A stretch of 64,000 bases of DNA from JAEUPI01 sp046348365. GTDB lineage: Bacteria > Pseudomonadota > Gammaproteobacteria > Burkholderiales > Burkholderiaceae_C. The notes under the pieces are model-generated. The model was not told where the DNA came from. It ran no database searches and was given only the letters and a program-made list of their open reading frames with translations. How positions within the stretch are numbered: the first letter of the stretch is position 1; the number at the start of each line of letters is the position of its first letter. The stretch covers positions 1,398,946-1,462,945 of the forward strand of contig JAXMEL010000001.1 of NCBI GenBank assembly GCA_046348365.1. The letters run 5' to 3'. The position numbers and the translations under genes were made by a program. Below, in pieces: positions 9,411-18,247 of this stretch.

Positions 9411-10159
9411 CAGGCGCCCCCCAGATATGCGCTGCGCACCTCGGCGTTGGCGCGCACCGCGTCGGGCGTGCCGGTGAAGATCGCGCGGCCGTAGACGAGC
9501 ACGGTGATGCGGTCGGCGAGCGCGAACACCACGTCCATGTCGTGCTCGACGAGCAGGATCGCGCAGTCGCGCTTCAGCTCGGCGAGCAGCGCGGCCATGC
9601 GGCGCGACTCCTCGGCGCTCATGCCGGCCATCGGCTCGTCGAGCAGCAGGATCGAGGTGCCCTGCGCGAGCGCCATCGCCAGCTCGAGCTGGCGCTTCTC
9701 GCCGTGCGCCAGCTCGCTCACGCGCACGCGCGCGCGCTCGCTCAAGCCCACCCGCGCGACGGCCTCGCGCGCGGGGCCGCGCAGGCGCGGATCGCGCCGC
9801 GCGTTGCGCCACACGTTCAGGCCACCGGCCTCGCGCGCCTGCACCGCCATCGCCACGTTGTCTTCGACGTCGAAGCGGTGAAACACCTGGCTGATCTGGA
9901 ACGACCGGGCCAACCCGGCCGCGGCGCGTGCGTGCGCCGGCAGCGATGTGATGGGCCGGCCGTCGACCAGGATCTCGCCGGCGTCGGGCTGCAGCTCGCC
10001 GCTGATCTGCGCGATCAGCGTCGACTTGCCGGCCCCGTTAGGCCCGATCAGCGCGTGCACTTCGCCGGCGCGAACCGTCAGGTTCACGTCGTCGGTCACG
10101 CTCAAGGCGCCGAACGACTTGCGCACGCCGCGCAATTCCAAGCGCACGCGTTCAGTCAT
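9410..10159 (-). CDS. livG: ABC importer ATPase LivG
   Basis: A 249-residue ATPase paired with LivF. Walker A is GPNGAGKST (about residue 38), Walker B is ILLLDEPMAGMS, and the switch histidine is in VEHDMDVVF. Its 5' end overlaps the livM stop (10152-10159) and its stop overlaps livF, so translation of the three is coupled. The signature reads LAHGEKRQLE, as is common in LivG. Confidence 0.93.
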
Positions 10160-11120
10160 GGTCGCGCTCCGGCACCAGCCAGCCGTACACGCCGCGCCGC
10201 CCGAACAGCACCACCAGCACCAGCACCGGGCCCATCACCAGCATCCAGTGCTCGGTCCACCCGGTGAGCACCTGCTCGAGGCCGATGAACAGCGAGGCGC
10301 CGATCACCGGCCCGAAGATCGAGCCCATGCCGCCGAGGATCACCATCGCCATCAGCTCGCCGGACTTCTGCCACGACGTCATGTCCGGGCTGACGAACAG
10401 CGCGTAGTTGGCCCACAGCACGCCGGCCAGGCCGGTGCCGGCGGCCGACACGATGAACGCGATCAGTTGGTAACGCAGCGGCGCCAGCCCCAGCGCCACG
10501 CTGCGCCGGCGGTTCTGCTCCAAGCTGCGCAGCGCCATGCCGAAGCGCGATTGCACGATGCGCCGGCACAGCACGATCCAGCCGACCAGCAGCGCGACGC
10601 ACAGGTAGTAGTAGACGACGGCGTTGCGCACATCGAGCCCGGGCAGCGTGTTGCGCGTCTTGATCGCCAGGCCGTCGTCGCCGCCGTACACCATCAGCCC
10701 GACGAGGATGAAGTAGAACATCTGCCCGAACGCGAGCGTGATCATGATGAACTGCACGCCCGCGGTGCGCAGCGACAGGAAGCCGACCACCGCGCCCGCG
10801 GCCGCGCAGATCGCAACGGCGAGCGGCCACAAGATCAGCGCCTGCGACGTGCCCGGCCAGCCGAAGATGCCCGAGCCGTCGGCGGTGTGGAACGCCACCA
10901 CGCCGATCACGTAGCCGCCGAGGCCGAAGAACGCCGCGTGGCCGAAACTCACCAGCGCGCCGTAGCCGAGGATCAAGTCGAGGCTGACCGCGGCGATCGC
11001 ATAGATCGCGAAGCGCGTGAACAGGCTGACCAGGAACGGCTGCTGCGCCGCGCGCGCGATCGCCGGGATCAGCACGAACAGCGCCAGCCCGGCCAGTACG
11101 AGTGCGAGCCGGCGGTTCAT
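10152..11120 (-). CDS. livM: ABC importer permease LivM
   Basis: A 322-residue membrane protein with about eight to ten hydrophobic helices and the family segment LILGYGALVSFGHAAFFGLGGY (about residues 48-69). ATG at 11120-11118 is the first methionine of the conserved N-terminus; the frame remains open upstream but that part runs into livH and is not conserved. Forms the channel with LivH and receives energy from LivG and LivF. Confidence 0.92.
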   Translation of the reverse strand: MNRRLALVLAGLALFVLIPAIARAAQQPFLVSLFTRFAIYAIAAVSLDLILGYGALVSFGHAAFFGLGGYVIGVVAFHTADGSGIFGWPGTSQALILWPLAVAICAAAGAVVGFLSLRTAGVQFIMITLAFGQMFYFILVGLMVYGGDDGLAIKTRNTLPGLDVRNAVVYYYLCVALLVGWIVLCRRIVQSRFGMALRSLEQNRRRSVALGLAPLRYQLIAFIVSAAGTGLAGVLWANYALFVSPDMTSWQKSGELMAMVILGGMGSIFGPVIGASLFIGLEQVLTGWTEHWMLVMGPVLVLVVLFGRRGVYGWLVPERDHD

Positions 11121-11131
11121 CTCAGCAGGCT

Positions 11132-11155
11132 CCCTCTCCCGCAAGCGGGAGAGGG
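11132..11155. repeat. REP-type palindrome between livM and livH
   Basis: CCCTCTCCCGC-AA-GCGGGAGAGGG: perfect 11-bp arms in the 74-bp gap between livH and livM. The same core recurs at 25075-25098 inside a larger element, so it belongs to a dispersed intergenic palindrome family. In the operon it could form a hairpin in the mRNA that adjusts livM-livG-livF levels. Confidence 0.8.
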
Positions 11156-11194
11156 GGTCTGGTTCAGTGCGGCAGGTGTCTTCTTTCACTTCAG

Positions 11195-12106
11195 TCAACT
11201 GCGCGCCGCGAGGCCCAGCGGCCTGACGAGCAGCACCAGCGCCATCAGGATGTAGGCGCTGGCCGAGATCAGGCTCGCGGCCAGCGGGTCGGCGAGCTGC
11301 GGCGGCATCAGCTGCGACAGCAGCGTCGGGATGTAGGCGCGGCCGAAGGCGTCGGTCATGCCGATCACCAGCGAGCCGATCAGCGCGCCGCGCACCGACC
11401 CCACGCCGCCGATCACGATGACCACGAACGCCGTGATCAGGATGCGCTCGCCCATGCCGATCTGCACCGCCATCAGCGGCGCCGACATCACACCGGCGAA
11501 GCCGCACAGCACCGCGCCGAGCGCGAACACCAGCATGTACAGGCGCCGCACGTCGACGCCGAGCGCATCGACCATCTCGCGGTCGTCGGCGCCGGCGCGC
11601 ACCAGCATGCCGACGCGCGTGCGCGCGATCAGCAGCCACAACCCGACCGCCACCGCCACGCCGGCGGCGATGAACGCGAGGCGCATCAGCGGATACGACA
11701 GCCCCGGCAGCACCTGCACCGAGCCGCTCAGCGCGGGCGGTATCGCCATGAACGGCGGGCTGCGCCCGAACACCACGGTGACCAGCTCGTTGGTGAACAG
11801 CACCATGCCCAGTGTCGCGAGCACCTGGTCCAGGTGGTCGCGGCGATAGAGGTGGCGCACCACCAGGCGTTCGGCCAGCAGCCCGTAGGCGCCGGCGCCA
11901 ACGAGCGCGGCCACGATCGCCGCGGCGAAAGAGCCTGTCTTCGCGGCGGCCGCCGCCGCGCAGAACGCGCCGACCATGTAGAACGAGCCGTGGGTCAGGT
12001 TGATCACGTTCATGATCCCGAACACCAGCGTCAGGCCCGCCGACAGCAGGAACAGCAGCGCGCTGTACTGCAGCCCGTTGAGCGACTGCTCGACGAACAT
12101 CAACAT
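11195..12106 (-). CDS. livH: ABC importer permease LivH
   Basis: A 303-residue membrane permease. The N-terminal region contains GLTLVFGIMNVINLTHGSFY (about residues 24-43), diagnostic of LivH; the conserved GVGSVRGALIGSLVIG loop is near 235-250. It lies 31 bp after the binding-protein gene and 74 bp before livM. Confidence 0.93.
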   Translation of the reverse strand: MLMFVEQSLNGLQYSALLFLLSAGLTLVFGIMNVINLTHGSFYMVGAFCAAAAAAKTGSFAAAIVAALVGAGAYGLLAERLVVRHLYRRDHLDQVLATLGMVLFTNELVTVVFGRSPPFMAIPPALSGSVQVLPGLSYPLMRLAFIAAGVAVAVGLWLLIARTRVGMLVRAGADDREMVDALGVDVRRLYMLVFALGAVLCGFAGVMSAPLMAVQIGMGERILITAFVVIVIGGVGSVRGALIGSLVIGMTDAFGRAYIPTLLSQLMPPQLADPLAASLISASAYILMALVLLVRPLGLAARS

Positions 12107-12137
12107 GGCATCGGCGCCGGTCGGCCGGCTCGGGGCC

Positions 12138-13307
12138 TCAGAGCTTGCAGTCGCGGGCGTGCGGGTCGCCGTGGTCGAGCGCGATCGGTTTGAGCGTGCG
12201 ATACGCCAGCTTGCCCGACGCGTCGGGCTCGATGCGCAGCAGGTACCAGTTCTGGATCGGATGCTGGTTGTTGGCGAAGCGGAACTTGCCGCGCACCGAT
12301 TTGAAATCGGCCTTGCGCAGCGCGGCGCGGAACTGGTCGGTCTTGCCGGCGATGTCGCCGCCCACGGCCTTCAGCGCCGAGGCGATCAGCCGCGCGGTGT
12401 CGTACGACGTGGCCGCATAGTCGGTCGGGATGCGGCCATAGGCCTTGACGAAGCTCTCGACGAAGCGCTTGTTCTCGGCGTTGTCGAGGTCGGCGCTCCA
12501 CGACGCGACCACGTAGTAGCCGTTGCCGGCGTTGCCGGTGGCCTCGAGCATGCGCCGGTCCATCGAGTAGATCGGCGTGATCATCGGGATCGACGAGGCG
12601 AACCCCGAGTTGGCGTACTGCTTGGCGAGGTTGATGCCGGCGCCGCCGGGGTGGAACTGGAAGATGGCATCGGGCTTCAACTCGCGCACGCGCGCCATCT
12701 CGACCGAGAAATCCGACTGCTCGAGCTTGGTGTAGATCTCGGCGATCACCTGGCCCTTGAACGTGCTCTTGAAGCCGCTCAACGCATCGCGCCCGGCCTG
12801 GTAGTTGGGCGCCATGATCACCATGCGCTTGTAGCCCAGCTCGTTGGCGGCGAGGCCCGCGGTGTCGCTGTACGAGTCGTTCTGGAATGCGACCGAGAAG
12901 TACGCGGCGTTGCAGTCCTTGCCCGCGTAGGTGGACGGCCCCGCGTTCAGGCTCACGTAGGTGCCGCCGCTTTCGAGCACGGTGGGCGCCACCGCGACCA
13001 GCACGTTGGAGAAGTTGATGCCGGTGAACAGGCGGATGCCGTCCTGCACCATCTTGTCGGCGGTCTGCTTGGCGTTGGCGGGCTTGAGCGCATCGTCTTC
13101 GATCTGCACGCGCACCGGCACGCCGCCGAGCTTGTCGCCCTCTTCGCGCACCGCGAGCATGAAGCCGTCGCGCTCGTCTTCGCCGATGTAGCCCGCCGGC
13201 GTCGACAGCGTGGTGATCAAGCCGATGCGAACCGGCGTTTGGGCGTTGGCAGTGAGCGCCGCCGCGGCAACCGCCAGCATCAGCGCGCCTTGAACAAGCG
13301 ATTTCAT
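12138..13307 (-). CDS. Periplasmic substrate-binding protein of the Liv-type importer
   Basis: A 389-residue type I periplasmic binding protein with a clear signal peptide (about residues 1-22, cut after ANA) and the opening PVRIGLITTLSTPAGYIG usual for this family. ATG at 13307 is preceded by AAGGAGACA and overlaps the stop codon of the ligase gene (ATGA). It delivers substrate to LivHM. Relatives in aromatic degradation clusters bind benzoate-like acids; the ligand here is unknown. Confidence 0.9.
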   Translation of the reverse strand: MKSLVQGALMLAVAAAALTANAQTPVRIGLITTLSTPAGYIGEDERDGFMLAVREEGDKLGGVPVRVQIEDDALKPANAKQTADKMVQDGIRLFTGINFSNVLVAVAPTVLESGGTYVSLNAGPSTYAGKDCNAAYFSVAFQNDSYSDTAGLAANELGYKRMVIMAPNYQAGRDALSGFKSTFKGQVIAEIYTKLEQSDFSVEMARVRELKPDAIFQFHPGGAGINLAKQYANSGFASSIPMITPIYSMDRRMLEATGNAGNGYYVVASWSADLDNAENKRFVESFVKAYGRIPTDYAATSYDTARLIASALKAVGGDIAGKTDQFRAALRKADFKSVRGKFRFANNQHPIQNWYLLRIEPDASGKLAYRTLKPIALDHGDPHARDCKL

Positions 13308-15007
13308 CGGGTGTCTCCTTCGTGTTGGTTGGGATCTCGTTGCGCCCGCTCGGCCTCCAGCTTCGCGGCAATGATCGCACGCAGCTCGCGCCGCAGGATC
13401 TTGCCCGCCGGGCTGAGCGGAAACGCGTCGACCAGTTCCAGCCGCTCGGGCAGCTTGAACTTGGCGATGCCGCGGCCGAGCAGGAAGCTCTTCATCGATT
13501 CGAAGTCGAGCGACGCGCCGTCCTGGGTGATCACGAACGCGCAGGCGCGCTCGCCGTACACCGGGTCGGGCATCGCGACCACGCACACGTTGCGCACGGC
13601 AGGATGCGCGATCAGGTGGTTCTCGACTTCGTCGCTGCTGACCTTCTCGCCGCCGCGGTTGATCAGGTCCTTGATGCGGCCCACCACGTAGACGTAGCGG
13701 CCGACCTTGCGCACCGCATCGCCCATGCGATAGAAGCCGTCGGCGGTGAAGGCGGCAGCGGTGGCCTCGGGCGCTTTGTAGTAGCCGCGGAACGTGTACG
13801 GCCCGCGCACCACCAGTTCGCCCACGCGGCCGTCGGGCACTTCGGCACCGGCGTCGTCGATGACCTTGATCTCGTCGGCCTCCGACACCGGGCGGCCCGA
13901 GCTCTCGAAGCGGATCTCCTCGGGGTCGTCCAATCGCGTCTGGTTCAGCAGCCCTTCGCCGGTGCCGTAGCTCTCGACGTAGGTGCAGCCCAGGCGCTCC
14001 TCCATCTTGCGGCGCAGCTCGGGCAGCAGCCGCGCGCCGCCGTTCACGTACACGCGCAGCGACGACAGGTCGCAGCGCGCCGGCCAGTCCGACGCGAGCC
14101 AGTTCACCGCCAGCGGCACGCCGCCGCAGACGACCGTGACGCGCTCGCTCTCGATCAGCGGGAACACGGTTTCGGCGCGCGCGTCGGGCGCGATCACCAC
14201 GCGGCCGCCATGCGCCAGCACCGCGAGGATGCCCGGCGAGGCCAGCGTGTAGCCGTGCGCCATCGGCAGCAGCGCGAGGTAGACCGTGTCGGGGCCGAAG
14301 CCGGCGACGGCGCCGCTTTGCGTGCAGTTGTAGATGTAGTCGTTGTGCGTGCGCGGGATCAGCTTAGGGGCACCGGTGGTGCCGCCCGACAGCATCATCA
14401 GCGCGACATCGTCGGCCGCGCACGCCGGCGCGGCGCGCACGCGCGCGAGCGTGGCCCGCGTGGCCGGCGCCGAGAGCAACGCGTTGAGGCCGACGATGCC
14501 GGCGCCGGCCGCGCTGGCCTCGCCGCTGTCGCCCGCGCCGATGATCGTGCGCAGCGACGGCGCCTCGGCTTGTACTTGGCGCGCCAGCGCGCGATAGTCG
14601 AAGCCGTTCGCGCCGCCGTCCGGAATCAGGTACGCCGCCGCCTGCGCATGCTCGGCGAAGCGGCGCACCTCGGCGAGCCGATGCGCCGGCAAGGCCATCA
14701 CCGGGATCACGCCGATGCGCATCAGCGCGAAGAACGCGACGACGAACTCGACCGAGTTGCCGAGCTGGAAGATCGCGCGCTCGCGCGGCCGCAGGCCCAG
14801 GTCGGCGAGGTTGGCGGCCAGCTGGTCGACGCTCTCGACCAGCTGCGCATAGCTCACGCGTCGCGCGCCGGCGGTGAGCGCGATCGCATCCGGGCGCCGC
14901 GCGGCCGAGCGGCGCAGCATCGCGTCGAGCGTGATGTCTTCCCAGTAGCCGTCGGCCCGGTAGCGGCGGGCGAACTCCTCAGGCCAGGGCGTGCAACCGT
15001 CGAGCAC
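13304..15007 (-). CDS. Aryl-acid AMP-dependent ligase (EntE/DhbE-like)
   Basis: Activates an aromatic carboxylic acid with ATP, to the adenylate or the CoA thioester. Motifs: phosphate-binding LSGGTTGAPKLIPRTHNDY, then ESYGTGEGLLNQTR, then YRMGD with VGRIKDLINRGGEKVS, and the catalytic lysine in LSPAGKILRREL at the C-terminus. The sequence resembles 2,3-dihydroxybenzoate/salicylate ligases more than acyl-CoA synthetases. No ATG suits the start; GTG at 15007 gives 567 residues, near the family's about 540, but a start a few codons upstream is possible. The stop overlaps the binding-protein gene, tying aryl acid uptake to activation. Confidence 0.85.
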   Translation of the reverse strand: MLDGCTPWPEEFARRYRADGYWEDITLDAMLRRSAARRPDAIALTAGARRVSYAQLVESVDQLAANLADLGLRPRERAIFQLGNSVEFVVAFFALMRIGVIPVMALPAHRLAEVRRFAEHAQAAAYLIPDGGANGFDYRALARQVQAEAPSLRTIIGAGDSGEASAAGAGIVGLNALLSAPATRATLARVRAAPACAADDVALMMLSGGTTGAPKLIPRTHNDYIYNCTQSGAVAGFGPDTVYLALLPMAHGYTLASPGILAVLAHGGRVVIAPDARAETVFPLIESERVTVVCGGVPLAVNWLASDWPARCDLSSLRVYVNGGARLLPELRRKMEERLGCTYVESYGTGEGLLNQTRLDDPEEIRFESSGRPVSEADEIKVIDDAGAEVPDGRVGELVVRGPYTFRGYYKAPEATAAAFTADGFYRMGDAVRKVGRYVYVVGRIKDLINRGGEKVSSDEVENHLIAHPAVRNVCVVAMPDPVYGERACAFVITQDGASLDFESMKSFLLGRGIAKFKLPERLELVDAFPLSPAGKILRRELRAIIAAKLEAERAQRDPNQHEGDTR

Positions 15008-15027
15008 GGCTTCGACCCGGTTGGCGC

Positions 15028-16485
15028 TCAGGCGGTGGCGGTCGCGTCGGCCTCGTGCCCGGCGCCGGGAGCCTGCGGATCGAATTGCACCGATTCCGAT
15101 GCCGGCCCGGCGTTGCCGTTGGCATCGCACGCGCGAACGAAGTAGCGGTAGCGCATGCCGCCGAGCACGCCCGGATCGGTGAACACCGGCAGCTTCACGC
15201 CGTCTACCAGCCGCGCCTCACCGCCGTCGTCGCCGCGGTAGACGTCGTAGTGCACGGCGCCCGGCGCCTTCTTCCACTTCAGGTGCACCGCGCCGCCTTC
15301 GAAACGGATCGTCAGGCCGGCGCCACCCTCGGGCCAGGCCGGTGGCTTCGCGGCGCCGCCGGCGTCGGCCGGCGCCTGCATCGCGCCCTTGGGCCACAGG
15401 AAGCACGTCACCGGCATGTGCGAGCCGTCGAGCTGCTTGCAGACGTTGCAGTAGTCGCACTTGACGATGCGGTCGAGCTGACCGCTGCGCACCTTCTTCA
15501 CCCAGTCGGGGTCGGCGAGCAGACCGCGCGCGATCGCGACCATGTCGACCTTGCCCGAGGCGAGCACCGCCTCGGCGGTGGCCGGGTCCGACAGCTTGCC
15601 GGCGGCGATCACCGGCACGTCGAACCCCTTCGACGCGAGAAACGCCTTGATCTCGGCAGCGTACGGCACGTGCAGCGCATCGGGGAACGAGGCGCCCGGC
15701 ATGCAGCGCTCGCCCGAGTAGCCCGAGTAGCCGTGCAGCACGTGGCCCGGCGTGTGCACCGCGTCCTCGAACTTGCCGCCGACCGACAGCGACAGGTAGT
15801 CGGCGCCGAGCTGCGCCATGCGCAACCCGATGAGCTTGGCGTCCTCGACCGTGTAGCCGCCGCGGATGAACTCGTCGGACAGGTAGCGGATGCCGACGGG
15901 GAAGTCGCGCCCGACGTGGCGGCGCACGCTCGCCATCACGCGGCCGATCAGGCGCAGCCGGTTCTCGAGCGACGTGCCGCCGTACTCGTCGGTGCGCGCG
16001 TTCACGCGCGAGACGAACGACGCCAACGTGTAGGCATGCGCGTTGTGCAGCTCGATGCCGTCGAAGCCGGCCTCGCGCGCGCGCGCCGCCGCCTCGCCGA
16101 ACTGCTCGATGATGCGCTCGATCTCCTCGGGCGCCAGCATGTCGACCGTCTGCCGCCAGCCCGAGCGCGCGATCTTCAGGAAGTGGATGATCTGCGGCAC
16201 CACCTTGGAGTCGGACGCGTCGTGGATCCTGCGCACCATCTGCCGCAGGCCCGGGATGAACTTGTCGTCGCTGATGCGCAGCAGCGGCCCGGCGTTGCTG
16301 CCGTGGATCGCCATCGCCTCGACCACGATCAGCCCCACCTCGCCCTGCGCATAGCGCAGGTAGCGGTCGGAGATCGTGTCGTTGACGAAGCCGTCCTCGC
16401 CCGACAGCCGCGTGACCATCGCCGGCACCATCACGCGGTTGGGCACGCGCAGGCCGTTGATGGTGATCGGTTCCAGCAGTTTCAT
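15028..16485 (-). CDS. Old-yellow-enzyme family reductase with C-terminal fibronectin-III-like domain
   Basis: A 485-residue NADH:flavin oxidoreductase, class of 2,4-dienoyl-CoA reductase. The FMN TIM barrel covers about residues 1-340 (ELHNAHAYTLASFVSRVNARTDEYGG at about 143-168), followed by the Fe-S ligand pattern CDYCNVC plus a later Cys (about 357-376). After a Pro/Ala-rich linker, about residues 395-475 read like a fibronectin type III fold (VHLKWKKAPGAVHYDVYRG...). The usual C-terminal FAD/NAD domain of dienoyl-CoA reductases is absent, so electrons must come from a partner protein. An operator-like dyad lies 27 bp upstream of the ATG. Confidence 0.85.
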   Translation of the reverse strand: MKLLEPITINGLRVPNRVMVPAMVTRLSGEDGFVNDTISDRYLRYAQGEVGLIVVEAMAIHGSNAGPLLRISDDKFIPGLRQMVRRIHDASDSKVVPQIIHFLKIARSGWRQTVDMLAPEEIERIIEQFGEAAARAREAGFDGIELHNAHAYTLASFVSRVNARTDEYGGTSLENRLRLIGRVMASVRRHVGRDFPVGIRYLSDEFIRGGYTVEDAKLIGLRMAQLGADYLSLSVGGKFEDAVHTPGHVLHGYSGYSGERCMPGASFPDALHVPYAAEIKAFLASKGFDVPVIAAGKLSDPATAEAVLASGKVDMVAIARGLLADPDWVKKVRSGQLDRIVKCDYCNVCKQLDGSHMPVTCFLWPKGAMQAPADAGGAAKPPAWPEGGAGLTIRFEGGAVHLKWKKAPGAVHYDVYRGDDGGEARLVDGVKLPVFTDPGVLGGMRYRYFVRACDANGNAGPASESVQFDPQAPGAGHEADATATA

Positions 16486-16511
16486 CGCCGCAGTTCCCCG
16501 TGTCAGGCCGA

Positions 16512-16527
16512 TTGGTTCAACTCTAAA
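16512..16527 (-). promoter_or_regulatory. Shared dyad operator upstream of the flavin reductase gene
   Basis: On the minus strand TTTAGAGTTGAACCAA, 13 of 16 matches to the TTTAGGCTTGAACTAA motif found at 33075 and nearly so at 17523 and 39774. It lies inside a perfect local inverted repeat ATTGGTT-N8-AACCAAT (16511-16532). Distance to the start codon is 27 bp, suitable for repression. Confidence 0.6.
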
Positions 16528-16610
16528 CCAATTGATCGATCCGGTGCGTGCGTGCGCCGCAGCATCGAGCGCGCCGACTTGAACTGCGTCAAACACGCGC
16601 CGCTTCGCCC

Positions 16611-17414
16611 CTACGGCATCAGCTCGCCGCCGGCGAGCACGATGCTCTGCCCGGTGACCGACGCCGCCGCCTCGCTGCACAGCCAGACGATCGTCTCGCC
16701 GACTTCGGCCGGCTGGATCAGCCGCCCCTGCGGGTTGTGCGCGACCAGATTGGCCAGCGCCTCGTCGCGCGAGCGGCCGGTCTTGGCGACGATGTTGGCC
16801 AGCGCATCGCCGACGATGTCGGTGTCCGAGTAGCCGGGGCAGACCGCGTTGACCGTGACGCCCTTCTTCGCGGTCTCCATCGCCAGCGCGCGCGTGAAGC
16901 CGATCAGCGCGTGCTTGGCTGCGCAGTAGGCGGTGACGTAGGGCATGCCGGTCAGCCCCGCGGTCGACGCGACGTTGACCACGCGGCCCCAGCCGGACGC
17001 GAGCATGCCCGGCAGCACGGTGCGCGTGGCATGCACCGCGCCCATCAGGTCGACGTCGAGCACGTTGCGCCAGAGCTTGGCGTCGCTCTTCAGGAACGGC
17101 GCCGACGGCGCGATGCCGGCGTTGTTGACGAGGATGTGCACCGGCCCGCGCGCGGCGACGCAGGCGGCGATCGCCGCCGTGATCGCGCCCTCGTCGGCGA
17201 TGTCGGCGACGGCCGTGCCGACCGCCACGCCGTGATCGGCGGCCAGCCGCTCGGCGGTGGCTTCGAGCGTCTTCGCGGTGCGCCCGAGCAGCGACACCGT
17301 CGCCCCGCGCGCGGCGAGCGCAGCGGCGATCGCCACACCCAGGCCGCGCCCGCCGCCGGTGACGGCGGCATGCCTGCCGGCGAGCGGCCGGCCATCGTGC
17401 GAAGCTGCTGACAT
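16611..17414 (-). CDS. Short-chain dehydrogenase/reductase
   Basis: A 267-residue classical SDR. The cofactor motif GGGRGLG is near residues 20-26, NNAG near residue 95, and the catalytic Tyr and Lys are in YCAAK (about 165). An NVASTAG stretch carries the catalytic Ser. It resembles 3-hydroxyacyl-CoA dehydrogenases of aromatic ring-cleavage pathways. Head gene of the leftward cluster SDR, flavin reductase, ligase, importer. Substrate not determinable. Confidence 0.9.
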   Translation of the reverse strand: MSAASHDGRPLAGRHAAVTGGGRGLGVAIAAALAARGATVSLLGRTAKTLEATAERLAADHGVAVGTAVADIADEGAITAAIAACVAARGPVHILVNNAGIAPSAPFLKSDAKLWRNVLDVDLMGAVHATRTVLPGMLASGWGRVVNVASTAGLTGMPYVTAYCAAKHALIGFTRALAMETAKKGVTVNAVCPGYSDTDIVGDALANIVAKTGRSRDEALANLVAHNPQGRLIQPAEVGETIVWLCSEAAASVTGQSIVLAGGELMP

Positions 17415-17522
17415 CGTTCCTCCTCGTGGTGTCTACGTCGATTCCGACTGTCCCGGCTCGCGCCACATCGCCGGCACCCGGGTGCGCGTGGCGAGCGCCA
17501 CCGGGTGGAGTTGCCGACAAAA

Positions 17523-17538
17523 TTTAAGCTTGAACTAA
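17523..17538 (+). promoter_or_regulatory. Shared dyad operator between the SDR gene and marR
   Basis: TTTAAGCTTGAACTAA, 15 of 16 identical to the copy at 33075, with the dyad TTAA/TTAG-N7-CTAA. It lies 109 bp upstream of the SDR start and 137 bp upstream of the divergent marR start, so one site could control both. Confidence 0.65.
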
Positions 17539-17674
17539 CGGCCGGTCAAGCCTGGTGCCCGTTCACGCTGCCGGGGCGATCGGATGCTTCGGCTATTCTT
17601 CCCCGCGACGCGAATCGTCGGCCGGCCGCGCGCCCGCCGCCGGATCGCCGGTCAGCCACAGGGAGGACCCGTTG

Positions 17675-18208
17675 GTGAGTGATCGCGCAAAGGCGCCGCG
17701 TCGGAAGTCGACGCCGGTTTCGGACGATGACGCGCTCGCCGGTGCCCGCGCGCGAGCGTCCGCCGGCACGGTCTCGGAGACACGGCTGTGGCTTCGCCTG
17801 CTGGCCTGCTGCAATCTGGTGGAGGCCGAGCTGCGCAGCCGAATGCGCGCCGAATTCGGCAGCACGCTGGCGCGCTTCGACGTGCTGAACCAGGTGGCGC
17901 GCCCGCCGGAGGGGCCGACGATGGGCGAGCTATCCGAGCGGCTGATGGTCACCAAGGGCAACATCACCGACGTGATCGGCCGCCTCGAAGCCGAGAACCT
18001 GGTCGAGCGCAGGCGCGACGCGGTCGACGCACGGGTGCAGCGCGTCCACCTGACGAAGGCCGGGCAACGCTCGGTGGCGAAGATGCTGCCGGCGCACAAC
18101 GAGTGGCTGGCCGAGCTGATGCGCGACGTGGATCGCCGCGACCTGAAGGCCCTGGAGGAGCTGCTCGGCCGTTTCCGGTCTGCCTTGCGCGCCGCGCGAG
18201 GGGCGTGA
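17675..18208 (+). CDS. MarR-family transcriptional regulator
   Basis: A 177-residue MarR-type winged-helix protein with the recognition-helix region TMGELSERLMVTKGNITDVIGRLEAENLVERRRDAVDARVQRVHLT (about residues 90-135). GTG at 17675 was chosen because GGAGG ends 8 bases before it; TTG at 17672 is an alternative. It is divergent from the SDR gene. MarR proteins of this context (BadR, HpaR, FerC types) sense aryl-CoA or aromatic acids, so it is the best candidate to bind the shared TTAG-N7-CTAA dyads; that is inference. Confidence 0.88.
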   Translation: MSDRAKAPRRKSTPVSDDDALAGARARASAGTVSETRLWLRLLACCNLVEAELRSRMRAEFGSTLARFDVLNQVARPPEGPTMGELSERLMVTKGNITDVIGRLEAENLVERRRDAVDARVQRVHLTKAGQRSVAKMLPAHNEWLAELMRDVDRRDLKALEELLGRFRSALRAARGA

Positions 18209-18247
18209 CGCCGCGAACGAACGGCCCCGGCCAGCCCGCGATCGAGC

